From positions 28,831,731-28,895,730 of the forward strand of contig CM022670.1 in the NCBI GenBank assembly GCA_012295275.1: a stretch of DNA of 64,000 nucleotides, given 5' to 3'. Positions within the stretch are counted from its first letter, which is position 1, and each line of letters begins with the position of its first letter. Positions 11,360-24,000 of this stretch are shown piece by piece. Made by a program: the position numbers and the translations under genes. The notes beneath the pieces are model-generated. The model did not search any database. It was not told the DNA's origin and saw only the letters and a program-made list of their open reading frames with translations. This DNA is from Chrysomallon squamiferum (taxonomy: Eukaryota; Mollusca; Gastropoda; Neomphalida; Peltospiridae).

Positions 11360-14300
11360 GATTAGAAGAGGAAAATGAAGAGAAGAATCTACACATGCAT
11401 CTTCTGCTTTAGAATGGTGCAAGAGAAGGACTACACCTAAATGGTAAACAGAAATGCCTGTTCATTTTGTAAAGAACAAATTTATCATAAGTGAAAAAAA
11501 ATATATTTGGTTTACAATAAGAAATTAAAATAAAATAAGTAAATTAGTGGTAATAAAAATAATAAATGTGATAGTACTGATAATCATAAGAATGAAGTTA
11601 TCCAGAAAAATAACATCAACATCATCGTCATCATAATCATCAAAGACTACAATAAGAACTATCATGATGACGATAGTAATAATGGTAATATCAGAAATGA
11701 TGGAATTAATTTTGCGTTTGTTTAAAAGTTTGTTAAAGGAAATACAGACATTATTACCCGTTGCTTTCTCAAAATGAGAAGAGGAAAATGAGGACGAGTG
11801 TCTACACATGCATCTTCTGCTTAAGAATGGTGCAGGAGAAGGACATCACCTAAAGGGTAAACAGAAATGCCTGTACATTTTTTTTGAAGATGAAAGTAAT
11901 AAAATGGAAATATTAAAGTATTTTCTTTACAAAAAGTAATTAAAATAAAATGAAACTACTTAATAGTAAGAATATTAATGAAAATAAAATTAATAGTGAT
12001 AATGGCATTATTATATTTAATTGAAATCATCATCATCATCATCATGAAAGAAAATTTAAGAACAATAATATGATTAAAGCAGTAAGAGTAATACTAGTAG
12101 GAATTAATTTTGTATTTGTTTTAATGTTTGTTAAATGAACTACTGACATTTTTAGATTTGTTTTCACAGGATGAGAAGAGGAAAATGAAGACAGGAATAC
12201 ACAGCTGATCAGAAATGGGTTTTTAATGTTTTGGGGTTTGCCAGCTTTTGGGTGGGCGTGTATGCATTTTAACGTAGGCATCAGACTCTTAATACTGATG
12301 TCTACACATGCATGTTCTGCTTTATAATCCGTAGGTCACATAGGTGAAGAAGGTGAAAGTATGCTGCAGGAGAAAGACATCGCCTGAATGGTAAAGTGTA
12401 CATTTTTCAAAGAAGATTAATAAAAACGAAGAGTATTGGTTTCATAAACATTAATTAAAGGCATTGAGATAAGATAAAATAAAATAAAATAAAGTGATAA
12501 TAACAGTAACAACAACAATAGAAAAAACAATCACGGCAGTACTGAAAATGTGAATCATAACGAGAATAACAACAAAACCAACAACTACAACAACATCATC
12601 ACGAACATCTTCATCATCAAAGTGAATAAGTGTTACATGATGATGATAATAAAAAGGGTAACACTAGTTATGACGGAATTGTATTTTTATTTGATTCAAA
12701 GTTTGTAAAATGAAATACTGACATTCCTACGGTTTGTTTTCCCAGGATGACAAGAGGAAAATGAAGACCAGAATCCACAGATGAAGCCAGGAATAGGTTT
12801 TTCATTTTCCTTGGATTTCTGGCATTTGAGTTGGACTGTATGCATTTTAACGTAGACATACTGATGTCTACACATGCATGTTCTGCTTAAGAATGCAGCA
12901 GGAGAAAGACATCTCCCAAATGGTAAACAGAGATACCTGTACATTTTGTGAAGAACAAATTAATAAAAAGTGAAAAATATAAATATTTGCTTTACAAAAT
13001 GTAATTAAAATAAAATGAAATAAATTAATAGTAATAAAAATAAAATTAGTGATGGTACTGATAATGACAATAATGAAGTTATCAGAACAATAACAACGAC
13101 GATATTAATATCATCACAATCATCATCATCAAGCAGAATAATAAGAATTATCGCGATGATGATAGTAATGAGAGTAACACTAGTAATGATGGAAATAATT
13201 TTGTATTTGTTTCAAAGTTTGTTAAATGAAATTCTGACATTTCTATGGTTTGTTTTCTCAGACGAGAAGAGAAAACTGAAGAGGAGAATCTACACATTTA
13301 TCTTCTGCTTAAGAATGGTGCAGATGAAGGACATCACCTAAATGGTAAACAGAAATGCCTGCATATTTTGTGAAGAACAAATGAATAAGAAGTGCAAAAT
13401 AAAATATTTGCTTTACAATAAGTAACTAAAATAAAATGAAGTAAATCAATACTAATAACAGTAATAATTCTTACAATAATAATGAAAATATTAATAGTAA
13501 AAAAGTGGAAAAGAATTAATTGCATTAGAAAAGTATTTAAAATTAAATGAAATAAATTAATGTTAACAAAAGTAATAATTTTTAGAATAATAATCAAAAC
13601 ACGTTTGCTTTCTCAAGGAGAGAACGCGAAACTCAAGATGAGAATCTACACATGCACATTCTGCTTAAGAATAGTGCATTAGAAGGACATCACCTAAACG
13701 GTAAACCGAAATGTCTGTACATTTTCTGGAGAAAAAACTAATAAAAAGGGAAAAACAAAAATAAAATGAAACGTATTAATATAATACAAAAAATAATAGT
13801 GATAGTACTGAAAATAACAATAACGTAGTTATCAGGAACTATAAGAACGATGACGTCAATATCATCATCATCATCATTATCATAAAAGAGAATCATAAGA
13901 ATTATCATGATGATGATAGTAATGAGGGTTACACTAGTCATTATGGAATTAATTTTGTTTAATGAAATATTGACATTTCTACGTTTTTATTCTCAGGATT
14001 AGAAGAGGAAAATGAAGAGAAGAATCTACACATGCATCTTCTGCTTTAGAATGGTGCAGGAGAAGGACATCACCTAAACGGTAAAGAGAAATGGCTGTAC
14101 ATTTTGTGAAGAACAAATTAAAAGTGTAAAATATAATTATTTGGTTTAGAAAAAGAAATTAAAATAAAATAAGTAAATTAGTAGTAATAAAAATAATAAA
14201 TGTGATAGTACTGATAATCGTAATAATGAAGTTATCCAGAGCAATAATATCAACATCATCGTCATCATCATCATCATCAAACACAACAATAACTATCATG

Positions 14301-14490
14301 ATGGTGATAGTAATGATGGTAATAGCAGTAATAATGGAATTAATTTTGTACTTATTTTAAAGTTTGTTAAATGAAATCCTGACATTATCACGCTTTGTTT
14401 TCTCAGGAAGAGAAGAGTAACATGAAGAGAAGAATCTACACAAACATCTTCTGCTTAAGAATGGTGCAGGAGAAGTTCTTCACCTAAATG
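11360..14490 (+). pseudogene. exon-array cluster 3: eight diverged copies of the same exon unit
   Basis: Units lie at 11360-11443, 11779-11856, 12170-12390, 12746-12922, 13262-13344, 13618-13700, 13997-14080 and 14407-14490. They are separated by intron-like DNA sharing ATC/GAT-rich blocks and a GTAATGAGGGTAACACTAGT motif. The core frame survives in 11779 (CLHMHLLLKNGAGEGHHL), 12746 (3' part), 13262 (LLLKNGADEGHHLNG) and 13618 (ILLKNSALEGHHLNG). The units at 11360 and 13997 carry the AAG-to-TAG stop seen in clusters 1 and 2. The 12170 and 12746 units gained about 95-140 bp of internal sequence, and 12170 and 14407 are frame-broken. Unit lengths of 78, 83 and 84 nt and mixed entry phases mean the series cannot be joined into one frame. 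I read it as an old exon expansion partly decayed. Confidence 0.4.
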
Positions 14491-14653
14491 GTAAACAGAA
14501 ATGTCTGCACATTTCATGAAGAACAAATGAATAAGAAGTGCAGAATAAAATTATTTGCTTTACAAAAATGTAACTTAAAGAAAATGAAATAAATTAACAG
14601 TAATAAAGAAATGATAGGAATACTACTGATAATGACAAAAATAAAGTTTTCTT

Positions 14654-16932
14654 AGTGTGTGTGTCTGAGTGTGAGTGAATGTGTGAGTGTGAGTATGTGT
14701 ATGTGAGAGGGAGGGAGTGAGTGTTTTGAGTATGTGTGTTTGAGTGAGTATGTGAGTGAGTGAGTGTGTGTGAGAGTGTGTGTGAGTGTGAGTGTGTGTC
14801 TGAATGTGAATGAAAGTGTGTGTGTGATTATGTGTGTATGTGAGAGTTACAGTTTGTGTGTGTGTGTGTGAGTGTTTGAGTCAGTGTGTGAGTGTGTGTG
14901 TGTCAGTGTGTGAGAGTGTGTATGTGAGTATCAGTGAGAGGGTCTGTGTGTGTTTGAGTATTTGTGAGTGAGTATGTGATTGATTATGTGCGTGTATGTG
15001 AGAGTGTATGTGAAAGTGTGTGACTGAGAGTGTCTGAGTGAGTGAGTGTGTGTGAGTGTGAGCGTGTGTGTGTGAGAGTGACGGTGTGTGTTTTTGTGAG
15101 ACTGTTTGCGTGAGTGTGTGGGTGTGAGTGTGAGAGTATGTGTGTGCGTGTGAGTGTCAGTGTGTGAGTGCGAGTGTGTGTGATGTGTTTGTGAAGTGTA
15201 ATTCGTGCGCGGTGTTTGGTGTGTAGTTCATGTGGACTGTATGGCGCGTGTGGAGCGTATGGTGTGTGTTGTGCGTGTGGTGCATATGGTATGTGTGGTG
15301 TGTGTGATGCGTGTGGTCTGTGGTGCTTATGGTGCGTGTTGTTTGTGTATTGCGTGTTTGAGTGAATGGTGTGTGTGGTTCGAGTGATGGGTGTATGATT
15401 CGTATGTTGTGTGTTGTGTGTGTGGAGTGTATGGTATGAGTGGTGTGTGGAGTGTAGTGCGTACTGTGTATATGGTGCGTGCAGAGTGTATGGTGTGTAT
15501 GGTGTTTGTAGTGCGTGTAGTGTTTGCGGAGTGTATGGTGTGTGTGTTGAGTGTGTGGTGCGTGTGGTGTGTGTAGTGTGTATAGTGTATGTGGTGCGTT
15601 TGGTCTGTGTGTGTGTTGAGTATATGGTGTGTGGTGCATATGATATGTCTGGTGTGTGTGTGGTGCGGGTGGTGTGTGTCGTGCGTGTGATGTGTGGTGC
15701 GTAAGGTATGTGTGGTTCGTGTGTGCTGCCTGTGATTTGTGTGGTGTGTATGAGTTGTGCATATTGTGTGTGTGGTGCAGGTGGAGTGTACGGTGCGTGT
15801 GGTGTATGTGGTGCGTATGGTGTGTGTGGTGCGTGTGGTATGTGTGGTGCGTATGGTGTATGTGGTGCGTTTGGTCTGTGTATGTGTTGAGTGTATGGTG
15901 TGTGGTGCGTATATGTCTGGTGTGTCTGTGGTGCGTGTGGTGTGTGTTGTGCGTGTGCGTGTGTGGTGCGTAAGGTGTGTGGAGTGTATGGTATGTGATG
16001 CGTATGGTATGTCTGGTGCGTGTGGTGCGTGTGGAGTCTGTGGTGTGTGTATGGTGCGTATGGTGCGTATGGTGTGTGTGGTATGTATGGAGTGTATGGT
16101 GTGCCTTGTGTGTGGTGAGTGTGGACTGTATTGTGGGTGTGTTGTGTGCGTGGTGCGTGTGGTGTGTGTGGACTGTATGGCGTGTGTGGTGTGTGTGGTT
16201 CGTTTGGTGTGTGTGTGTGGTGCGTATGGTGTTTCTGGTGAGTGTTTGGTGCGTATGGTGTGTTTGGTTTGTGTGGTGCATGTGATGTATGTGGTTTGTG
16301 TGAAGTGTATTGTGCGTGTGGTGTATGTGGCCTGTGTATAGTGCGTGTGGTTTGTCTGTTGTGTGTGGTGTGTGTATGCTTGGAGTTTATGGTACATGTG
16401 GTGTGTTTGGTGTGTGTGTATGGAGTGTATGGTGTGTGTGGTGTGTGTATGGAGTGTATGGTGTGTGTGGTGTGTGTGTGGTGCCTTTGGTGTGTGTGTT
16501 GGAGTATATGGTGTGTTTCGTGCATGTGGATGTGTGGAGTGTGTGACATTTGTGTGGTTCCTTTGGTGTGTGTCTGGTTCGTGTGGTATGTGCGGTGCGT
16601 ATGGTGTGTGTGGTTCCTATGGGGTGTATGGTGAGTGTGGTGCTTATGGTGTGTGTGGTGTTTATGGTGTGTCTGGTGCGTATGGTATCTTTGGTGTTTG
16701 TGGGATATGTGGGATATGTGGTGCGTTTGGTGTGTGTGTGTGTGGAGTGTATGGTGTGTGGTGCGTATGGTATGTCTGGTGTGTGTGGTACGTGTGGTGT
16801 GTGTGGTGTGTGGTGCACGTGGATGTATGGTGTGTGTGGTGCATGTGGATGTATGGTGTGTGTTGTGCGTGTGTTCTGTGTGTGGTGTGTATGGTGCGTG
16901 TGGATGTGTTGTGCGTATGGTGTGTGTGGTGT
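14654..16932. repeat. GT-rich degenerate satellite, about 2.3 kb
   Basis: The + strand is almost only G and T. It starts as (GTGA/GTGT)n and passes into irregular units built from GTATGGTGTGTGTGGTGCG. Poverty in A and C on one strand removes most stops, so several frames on both strands are open for hundreds of codons (up to 521 on the - strand, giving His/Thr/Pro strings). These frames have no codon structure and are not genes. Both edges are sharp. Confidence 0.9.
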
Positions 16933-16949
16933 TTTTTATTTAACCCGAC

Positions 16950-17780
16950 CTAACAACACCAATAACATTAAATAAAGAATAAAATAAAAAGTAGTTTTGT
17001 TTTTATATTTTTCAGTATATGTGGTATATTTCAGATTAAACAGTTTTGTCCTTTTAATGAATTATCGACATCAGATTAATTATGTCGTTGTCGCATGAAT
17101 GACGTCAGAAAAGATATTTTCTAAAGATGGCTATTTATTTTGATTTATTTATTTTTTAAATATATATATATTTTAATGGATGACAATACTAGGTAACTGT
17201 TATTTTATATACACAAATACACCATATTTTAGTGGTTTGCAAGAAGTATTGTATAAATGTTCTCATATTCTTAATGGATTACTGCAAAGAATATTTTAGC
17301 TAATTATTAAATTAGCGACGTCACTAGATTTTTGTGAACTTTATGAAAACTTATGATTTTATTACGTTTGTCAAAACTCCAAAAGGTAAAAATGAAATAT
17401 TCATGATCTTTTAACTCTGTAAGACATACATACACTTACACACACGGATACAACACACACAAACACACACAGATAGACATAAAAAAAACATTTACACCCA
17501 GATACAAACGTAACACAAACACACATACGCATAAGACATATAAACACTCACATAACCATACATATACACTAAGAATATTAAAAGTGAAACTGATTGTATA
17601 TAATTATGAATGAAAGTATGTATGTATGTGTGTGTATGTGTATTTATGTGTTTGTGTGTGTATCTGTAAGTATATAGGTATGTACGTATGTATGAATGAA
17701 AATGTGTATAATTAAGTATATTTTAACTGAGTCGTTGCAGGAACAAGTTTCAAAACTAATGAATATTTGAGATGCTGTAC
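16950..17780. other. 5' flank of the GON-TSP1 gene, first copy
   Basis: AT-rich DNA with CA- and GTAT-type microsatellites near 17430-17560 and 17617-17700. No coding exon is recognised. TCGTTGCAG at about 17731-17740 could be the acceptor of a 5' UTR exon leading into the repeats at 17790. The second copy is 24001-24740. Confidence 0.4.
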
Positions 17781-17794
17781 TTACTGATTCCTAT

Positions 17795-17940
17795 TTATTG
17801 AACTGTTTTTAATTGACAGTGAAATGAAGATACTGAACTATTTTTAATTAACAGTGAAATGAAGATACTTAACTATTTTTAATTCACAGTGAAATGAAGA
17901 TACTGAACTATTTTTAATTAACAGTGAAATGAAGATGATG
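17795..17940 (+). repeat. 35-bp repeats with duplicated upstream ATG frames
   Basis: The unit (A)ACAGTGAAATGAAGATACT...AACTATTTTTAATT recurs so that the signal-peptide ATG at 17929 is preceded by three copies of its own context. Each upstream copy opens a seven-codon frame, MKILNYF then TAA. The second locus has two copies (24762-24868). If these lie in the 5' leader they are upstream ORFs that could lower translation. Confidence 0.6.
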
Positions 17941-19150
17941 ATGTGGCTGGTATTTTTCCTTAGTGTCGTCAAACACGTAGGTGTGTTGTATTTGTGTAAA
18001 TGTTTCTTATTAACGAGATCTATATTTATCTCATTATAAGCTTCAGTATGTAAATGTTAATGTGGGATTAGAATAGGACGCTGTGAAGTTTCGAATATTC
18101 GATTCGATTCCAGATCGTCGCGAAGCTTCGATTCCATTCCATTCGATTTCTGTCCGTTCAGAATTTCGAATATTGCAGTGTACGTACATTTGAAAAAGTG
18201 GAATAGAATATCTAGCAAGAGTTTATATGAATAAACAAAGTCAGAAGAAAACATTTTAAATAAAAATAAAGAAATAATAAAAATCTCGTCATATTTTAAA
18301 ATTAAATTCGAATAAATAACACATTAACCAAATAATACCTCTGTCATACCTTTTTTTTTAATTTGCTGGTTATGTTCTTACTATATACATTTCAATCTTG
18401 TGTAATCATTTTAATCTAAGTTATTATACCGAATTTACTTTAAGATTGAACTTTTCCTTTATGAAATGTGTCTATTTTATTATTCTCCAAGGTTATCCAG
18501 AGTCGAGTTTATTCGAACAAAACTGAAGGCTCTAGTTTAGATATTAAAATGACACAGTAAATTTTTAAGTTACGTGAACTATATTTACAAAGACAGTTAA
18601 GGAAATACATATGCATAAGTAACCTGATACAGGAAACGTATTAGTAATAGTCGGTGAATTAAGCAAATATTGTAATGGTGATGGGAACGGGGGGTATGAC
18701 GTGCAATGAATATAAATATATATAAATATATACAATGACAAAAAAAATAAATAACGAAAAGATAACAGAACAACAACAACAACAACAATAATAATAATTA
18801 ATACGAAGACATAAACTATTATAAATAATGAATAACAGAGGAGTAAAACTACCTACTGCTGTTATTTCAGACAGTGAGAAAGCTGCAAACTGCTCTCATC
18901 TGAAGGAACTAGACAGGACAGTCAAAGACAGGGATTACATTCTGTATCCACCAGCGCTTGGAAGTCAGTGGGTCAAGATTTACTGTCACAACATGAAGTC
19001 GTCACCTTCAGAATACCTTTCACTGCACTACTTCAACGGCGGCAACTACCCAGACACACGTGACAAACACTGCACCGGTGACTTGTGGAAAGCTCCCAAG
19101 CCGTAACCCCCGTGATTACTACATACACCAAAATACGTGTAGATATCGAA

Positions 19151-19954
19151 GTGAGTAAACTTAGTATGCACAGACACTGACTTCTCTGAAGAGGCAGTAT
19201 ACATTGTATACAATTTAAATTAAATTGACGTCGAAGCGAATTTGAATGGTAATGTACCGGTTATTCGAAAGTAGGGAACAAATATAGATATGTAGTTTCG
19301 GTACACCGGTACTGGTGACTAACTGGATCTAAATGTGTAGCCTCGAAATAACAACTGCTCAGTACGCCGTATATTTTCAGTGAAAGTCAGACGATCTTGG
19401 ATATTCGCCATATCGCTATGTTACGGGATGGAATGAATTTTTTGTCACCATCATAATACTTACAGGATATTGTTAATTAAATTAACTCAATGTCAGTTTA
19501 ATCCAGTTCGAAGATCAAAATAAGCGCTAATTAAATATCGAAACATGATAACCTAAGATAAACAAAATGCACGACTTCAATATAAAAACAGGCGCTAAGA
19601 CAATATAATCAGATTAACCGCGTTAATGGATGCTGTTTGTCGGGAAGTAGGAACAGTGATTTCGAATAGTCGGAACTTTTAAATCCCTGTCATTTCGGTG
19701 CTGTGTAAAAGAGGTTTTTCAGGAGACCGGGCTGACACCAGGCGTGTCTCTCTGTGTGTTTGAATGAATGTGTGTCTTTCTGTGTATGAACTATCCTAGT
19801 AGATACCATTTAATTTATTACTCTTGTGTTCGTGCTTTAAGACTGTGTACACGACTGAATACTATTTTGTTTTCAGACTGTGATAGTTACACGACTGAAT
19901 ACTATTTTGTTTTCAGACTATCATACTAAACACGACTGACTATTTTGTTTTCAG
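19151..19954. other. GON gene intron 2 with duplicated 3' splice sites
   Basis: The last 110 bp contain three tandem copies of a roughly 40-bp unit ending TTTTGTTTTCAG|ACT, so three acceptors precede exon 3. The second locus has two copies (26760-26817). Only the last acceptor gives an open frame. The rest of the intron holds nothing recognised. Confidence 0.6.
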
Positions 19955-20156
19955 ACTATGATAGTAAACACGGCTGACTACTTGTTTGCTGAAGTCACTG
20001 GATTTCCAATTCCATACGGAACAGCCGCTGACTGTTATTCTGAGCAGTACAGCAGAAAACCAAACTGTTCTGTAAGAGGATATTTTGTCATTAATTTGAG
20101 GATACTGGCTTTATCATCGATCCTAGGGTACGTTCATACAAATTCGATAAGCATAA

Positions 20157-20158
<2 letters not shown>

Positions 20159-20194
<36 letters not shown>

Positions 20195-20200
20195 GTTAAT
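20159..20200. repeat. TTA microsatellite, followed by T-rich DNA
   Basis: A run of TTA units in GON intron 3. It is longer in the second copy (26998-27080), marking a length polymorphism between copies. Confidence 0.9.
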
Positions 20201-20973
20201 TAATTAATTTATTTATTTTTATTTATTTATTTTTTATTTTTATTTTTTATCTATTTACTTCTTCTTTTTTTTTTTTTTGGTTATATATAAAACAAATTAT
20301 TATTTAATAAAGTATAATATAATTAAATCGATGTATCACAACGATCCTCTTTCTTTAAAATCTTTGTCGTCGTTGTCGTTTTTTTTTCAGACTTCCTAGT
20401 AGACTGTAGCTACCAGTAACAGTAATAAATGTACACTGCTAGTAAAAACACGTGTGTAATTTCATACCCTGTGTTGCAGGTGTCCTGGGATATTCATGGT
20501 TACAAGGCTTTCATGGATCGCCACAATGTAACGCACGAGGGACAGAAACATGATCTACGTTGCGGCGGATACTATGGATCTTGTAGCAACAGTAAACCGT
20601 TAAAGTTGAAGCGTTCCATTGGTGAGAACAGCATTATAATTATTATTTCTTTTATTTGCTGATTAATATCACAGATCTAGTTGAGAATATTACAAACACG
20701 TGTACACTGACTATATATTAAGTGTTTGTTATCTGCAGCGGATGGAAACTGGGGGTCGTGGACAGCAGTGAAAAGTGAAGATTGCAGCGTGACATGTGAA
20801 ACTGGCAGAACTCAAGTGTTTTATAAAAGGAAATGTGACAACCCCAAATCTATACACACTGGAAAATCATGTGTGGGGCTCTCGATGAAGTCGAATATTG
20901 AGACTTGCTCTTTACCTATATGTCCTGGTATACAGAAATCATATTTGATGTCATCTTTGTCAAGATTTGATAT

Positions 20974-20975
20974 TT

Positions 20976-21069
<94 letters not shown>
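20974..21069. repeat. TC microsatellite
   Basis: A pure (TC)n run in the intron after TSP1-1, with a matching run at 27861-27958 in the second copy. Open frames through it on either strand are artefacts. Confidence 0.95.
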
Positions 21070-21072
<3 letters not shown>

Positions 21073-22774
21073 AATAATAATAATAATAATATAAAAAATA
21101 CACGTACGAACATACGCAATCTGTCTGGGAACGCGCATATATATACAGACAGAGAGGTAGGTAGTTTGTCACAGTTGGTAGTATACCGAAAGCCACATCC
21201 AACTATACTGATTGTTATGTACACATGCATACTGATGACTGTTTCAGATGTTTTGTGTAAGTCTGTTTCTCTGTTTTCTGCGTAAGACAGTATACATATA
21301 ACTGAGTATATATGTTTTTCCCTGTGTGTTTGAATGTGTTGTTATTTTTTGTAATGCTGTGTATATAAGTAGCTGTATGTATGTATGTATGTATGTAGGT
21401 AGGTAGGTAGGTAGGTAGGTAGGTAGGTAGGTAAGTAGGTAGGTATGCATAGGTGATATGTTTGTGTGTTTGTGCGTATGTTTGTATTTAAATGTGTATG
21501 TAAGTATGTATAAGTGTAAATGTATGTAGTAGGTAGGTAGGTATTTGTGGGCGTAACTAAGTTTGTGGATGTAATGTTTACGTATAAAATGTTATGTTGC
21601 AGTGGACGGTGGGTGGAGTGAGTGGAAAAAGTTAGACTACGTGGGGCAGTGCACTGTTACCTGTGGGCTGGGGATTAAAAGGAAGTATTATAAGCGGACG
21701 TGTAACAATCCTTTGCCCAGGGGTGCCGGGCTGAAATGTCCTGGAAATCACGTGATCAGTGTGGCAGAGATTTGTGACACAAATATTACCTGTTCAGGTG
21801 CTGAGTCTGTAGATTTATACATCTGAGTAGAAAAGATCAAAATAGAGAATGCAGGTTAAAAAGCATCAAAGTCGTAAAACTATTGTTTGTTTTGTTTTTT
21901 TCTTTCACTTTCAATGTCATATTCTAAGATAATTCAAATTTGTTTCGACGAAAATCTGGTTATATTTAAGAAGTAAGAAATTAGAAGTTTCATAATTTGT
22001 CATCATTTCCCTGTCTTAGTAGATTAGATACCAAGAAGTAGCTGAAGTGACTTTCTTCTTCAGTGTGATTATTTTACAAAAACAACGTTTTGCACCATAT
22101 GACGATTAATACACACACTCTTGCACATACATATACATACATGCTCAGAAACACACACATAATACACACCTTGCAACTGAGACAAATAAACATTTCCACA
22201 CACTGAGTAAAGAGGACTGGGCTGGACACTCCTATGACGGTGTGTCTAAATCAAATATCACAGCCTAATCAGTGTATGTATAATATTTGCTTGTGGAATG
22301 CTGTCTCAGTAAATAAAAAATTTAATTTGTCTAGATCATTTGCCAGTTAATGGTGGTTGGGGTCAGTGGAGAAACACGAGTTTCAGCAGCTGCAGCACAT
22401 CGTGTGAAACTGGGGTGATGACGATATTCCAGACTCGAGACTGCGACAGTCCCAGTCCTGCTCTGGGCGGACGACCGTGCCGAGGAAGAAGGAACCAAAC
22501 GAACGTAGATGTGTGCAACGAACACATACCTTGTGCAGGTAAACCGAGAAGAAGGTGAAAGAAAAATAACCAACTTCTCTGAGTAACTAAACTAAAATGT
22601 TATATACAGTTTGCAGAGAAGTACGTACAGGAAAATAAAAGGTTGTCAGAATTGTCATGCACACCAGAACCAAGACATGTTGACAGTATACAGATATGTT
22701 TGAGAGATGACGTATACTTACAGTTTACATGTCATGTTACTTACAACTGAATTGCTAATATAAGTAAAGAAAAA

Positions 22775-23185
22775 TCTGGTGAAATGTCACAGACAAGCAA
22801 AGTTTACAGAAATGTCACAGATAAGTAGAGTTTAGAGAATTATCACAGATAAGTAGACTTTAGAGAAATGTCACAGATAAATAAAGTTTAGAGAAATGCC
22901 ACAGATAAGTAATGTTTAGAAAAATGTCACAGATAAGTAAGGTTTAGAGAAATGTCAGTGATCAGTAAAGTTTAGAAAAATGTCAGTGATAAGTAAAGTT
23001 TAGAGAAATGTCACAGATAAGTAAAGTTTAGAGAAAAGTCACAGATCAGTAGAGTTTAGAGACATGTCACAGATGAATAGAGTTTAGAGAAATATCACAG
23101 ATAAGTTGAACTTAGAGAAACGTCACAGATAAGTAAAGTTTAGAGAAATGTCACAGATTAGTAGAGTTTAGAGAAATTTAGAGAA
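22775..23185. repeat. 28-bp minisatellite in GON gene intron 7
   Basis: Unit approximately GTCACAGATAAGTAAAGTTT plus AGAGAAAT, about 14 imperfect copies. It lies between TSP1-3 and exon 8. Confidence 0.9.
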
Positions 23186-23384
23186 ATGAAGCCTTATTAA
23201 TATTAATGTTTATTTGGTTTATTTGACACAAACATTGTCTCTGCAGTGAAAGGACAGTGGTCAACATGGTATCGGTTCGTTGTCGGAAAGTGCGTCAACT
23301 GTGTACGGGTTGTGATGTTAGGAAGGAACTGTAGAAACGCAGCGGATTCAATTCGAGTGAGACCACCGAGTCGTGTAACTGTGA

Positions 23385-23800
23385 TGGTTAGTGTTGATAA
23401 TAATGACTTGCAGTGACGTCAGGGTTGCTAAAATTGACTTGTAATGACGTCATAACAAAGTCTAGAAGTCAGTTTCCCACAACATTCTTCAATCCTTGTT
23501 ATATTGCCTTTTCAGCAATACCAATTCTATGAAGATTGGTCATATTTCGATATTATTTTTGGGGGGTGTTTTCACACAGAATGACAACTTTTGCTAATAA
23601 CGACTTGCAGTGACGTCGGTTTTGATGATAATGACAGGTACTGACATCGGTGTTTACTAATAATGACTTGTACTGACGTTAGTGTTGCTGATAATGAGAT
23701 GTACTAACGTCAAGTGTTATAATAATGACTTGTGACGTCAGTGTTTCTAATAATGACTGGTAGTGACGTCAGTGTTGTTAATAACGACATGTAGTGACGT
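23385..23800. repeat. 31-bp TGACGTCA minisatellite, truncated by the gap
   Basis: Same family as the long array at 30375-41905. It starts directly after the donor of exon 8 and runs into the Ns. Confidence 0.9.
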
Positions 23801-24000
23801 NNNNNNNNNNNNNNNNNNNNNNNNNNNNNNNNNNNNNNNNNNNNNNNNNNNNNNNNNNNNNNNNNNNNNNNNNNNNNNNNNNNNNNNNNNNNNNNNNNNN
23901 NNNNNNNNNNNNNNNNNNNNNNNNNNNNNNNNNNNNNNNNNNNNNNNNNNNNNNNNNNNNNNNNNNNNNNNNNNNNNNNNNNNNNNNNNNNNNNNNNNNN
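23801..24000. other. 200-N assembly gap
   Basis: A run of exactly 200 unknown bases, a typical scaffolding placeholder. The left flank is in the 31-bp minisatellite. The right flank restarts at the sequence found at 17038. Confidence 0.99.

Larger units (their letters stand above)
17929..23372 (+). pseudogene. GON domain and TSP1 repeat membrane protein, first copy, 3' part missing
   Basis: Exons: 17929-17980 (signal peptide), 18871-19150, 19955-20131 and 20480-20621 (GON domain), 20739-20927, 21603-21797 and 22335-22538 (TSP1 repeats 1-3), and 23247-23372 (degenerate repeat). All junctions are GT-AG and phases agree except for a frameshift in the second exon: its frame meets TAA at 19104-19106, while the 3' end encodes TYTKIRVDIE one frame away. 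The linker, membrane and tail exons are absent because sequence ends at the N gap. Residue differences from the second copy are few, for example K for Q in exon 8 and E for K in TSP1-3. It may be a true partial paralogue or the alternative haplotype of the same gene. Confidence 0.6.
17038..23800. repeat. GON-TSP1 locus, first copy, ending at the gap
   Basis: This matches 24001 to about 30780 nearly base for base, with small indels in microsatellites, a 35-bp repeat unit present here but absent there, and scattered substitutions. It stops inside the 31-bp minisatellite exactly at the run of Ns. See the finding on possible haplotig duplication. Confidence 0.9.

Noticed and set aside
11779-14490. 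Ankyrin repeat assignment for the LLLKNGA core
   Set aside because: Only the LL.NGAD-like end matches. The TPLHxA helix turn is missing and the unit is 28 residues rather than 33.
15205-16953. Many long + strand frames (Val/Cys/Trp/Gly-rich) in the GT satellite
   Set aside because: All are products of GT composition in overlapping frames, with no codon preference, start context or splice signals.
18057-18254. 65-residue - strand frame inside GON gene intron 1, repeated at 24985-25182
   Set aside because: Contains an AT-rich palindromic TTCGAATATTCGATTCGATT stretch and lies in an intron. Conserved between copies only because they are near-identical duplicates.
20916-21230. Arg/Glu-string frames across the TC microsatellite (also 27709-28078)
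   Set aside because: Pure dinucleotide repeat; frames are artefacts.
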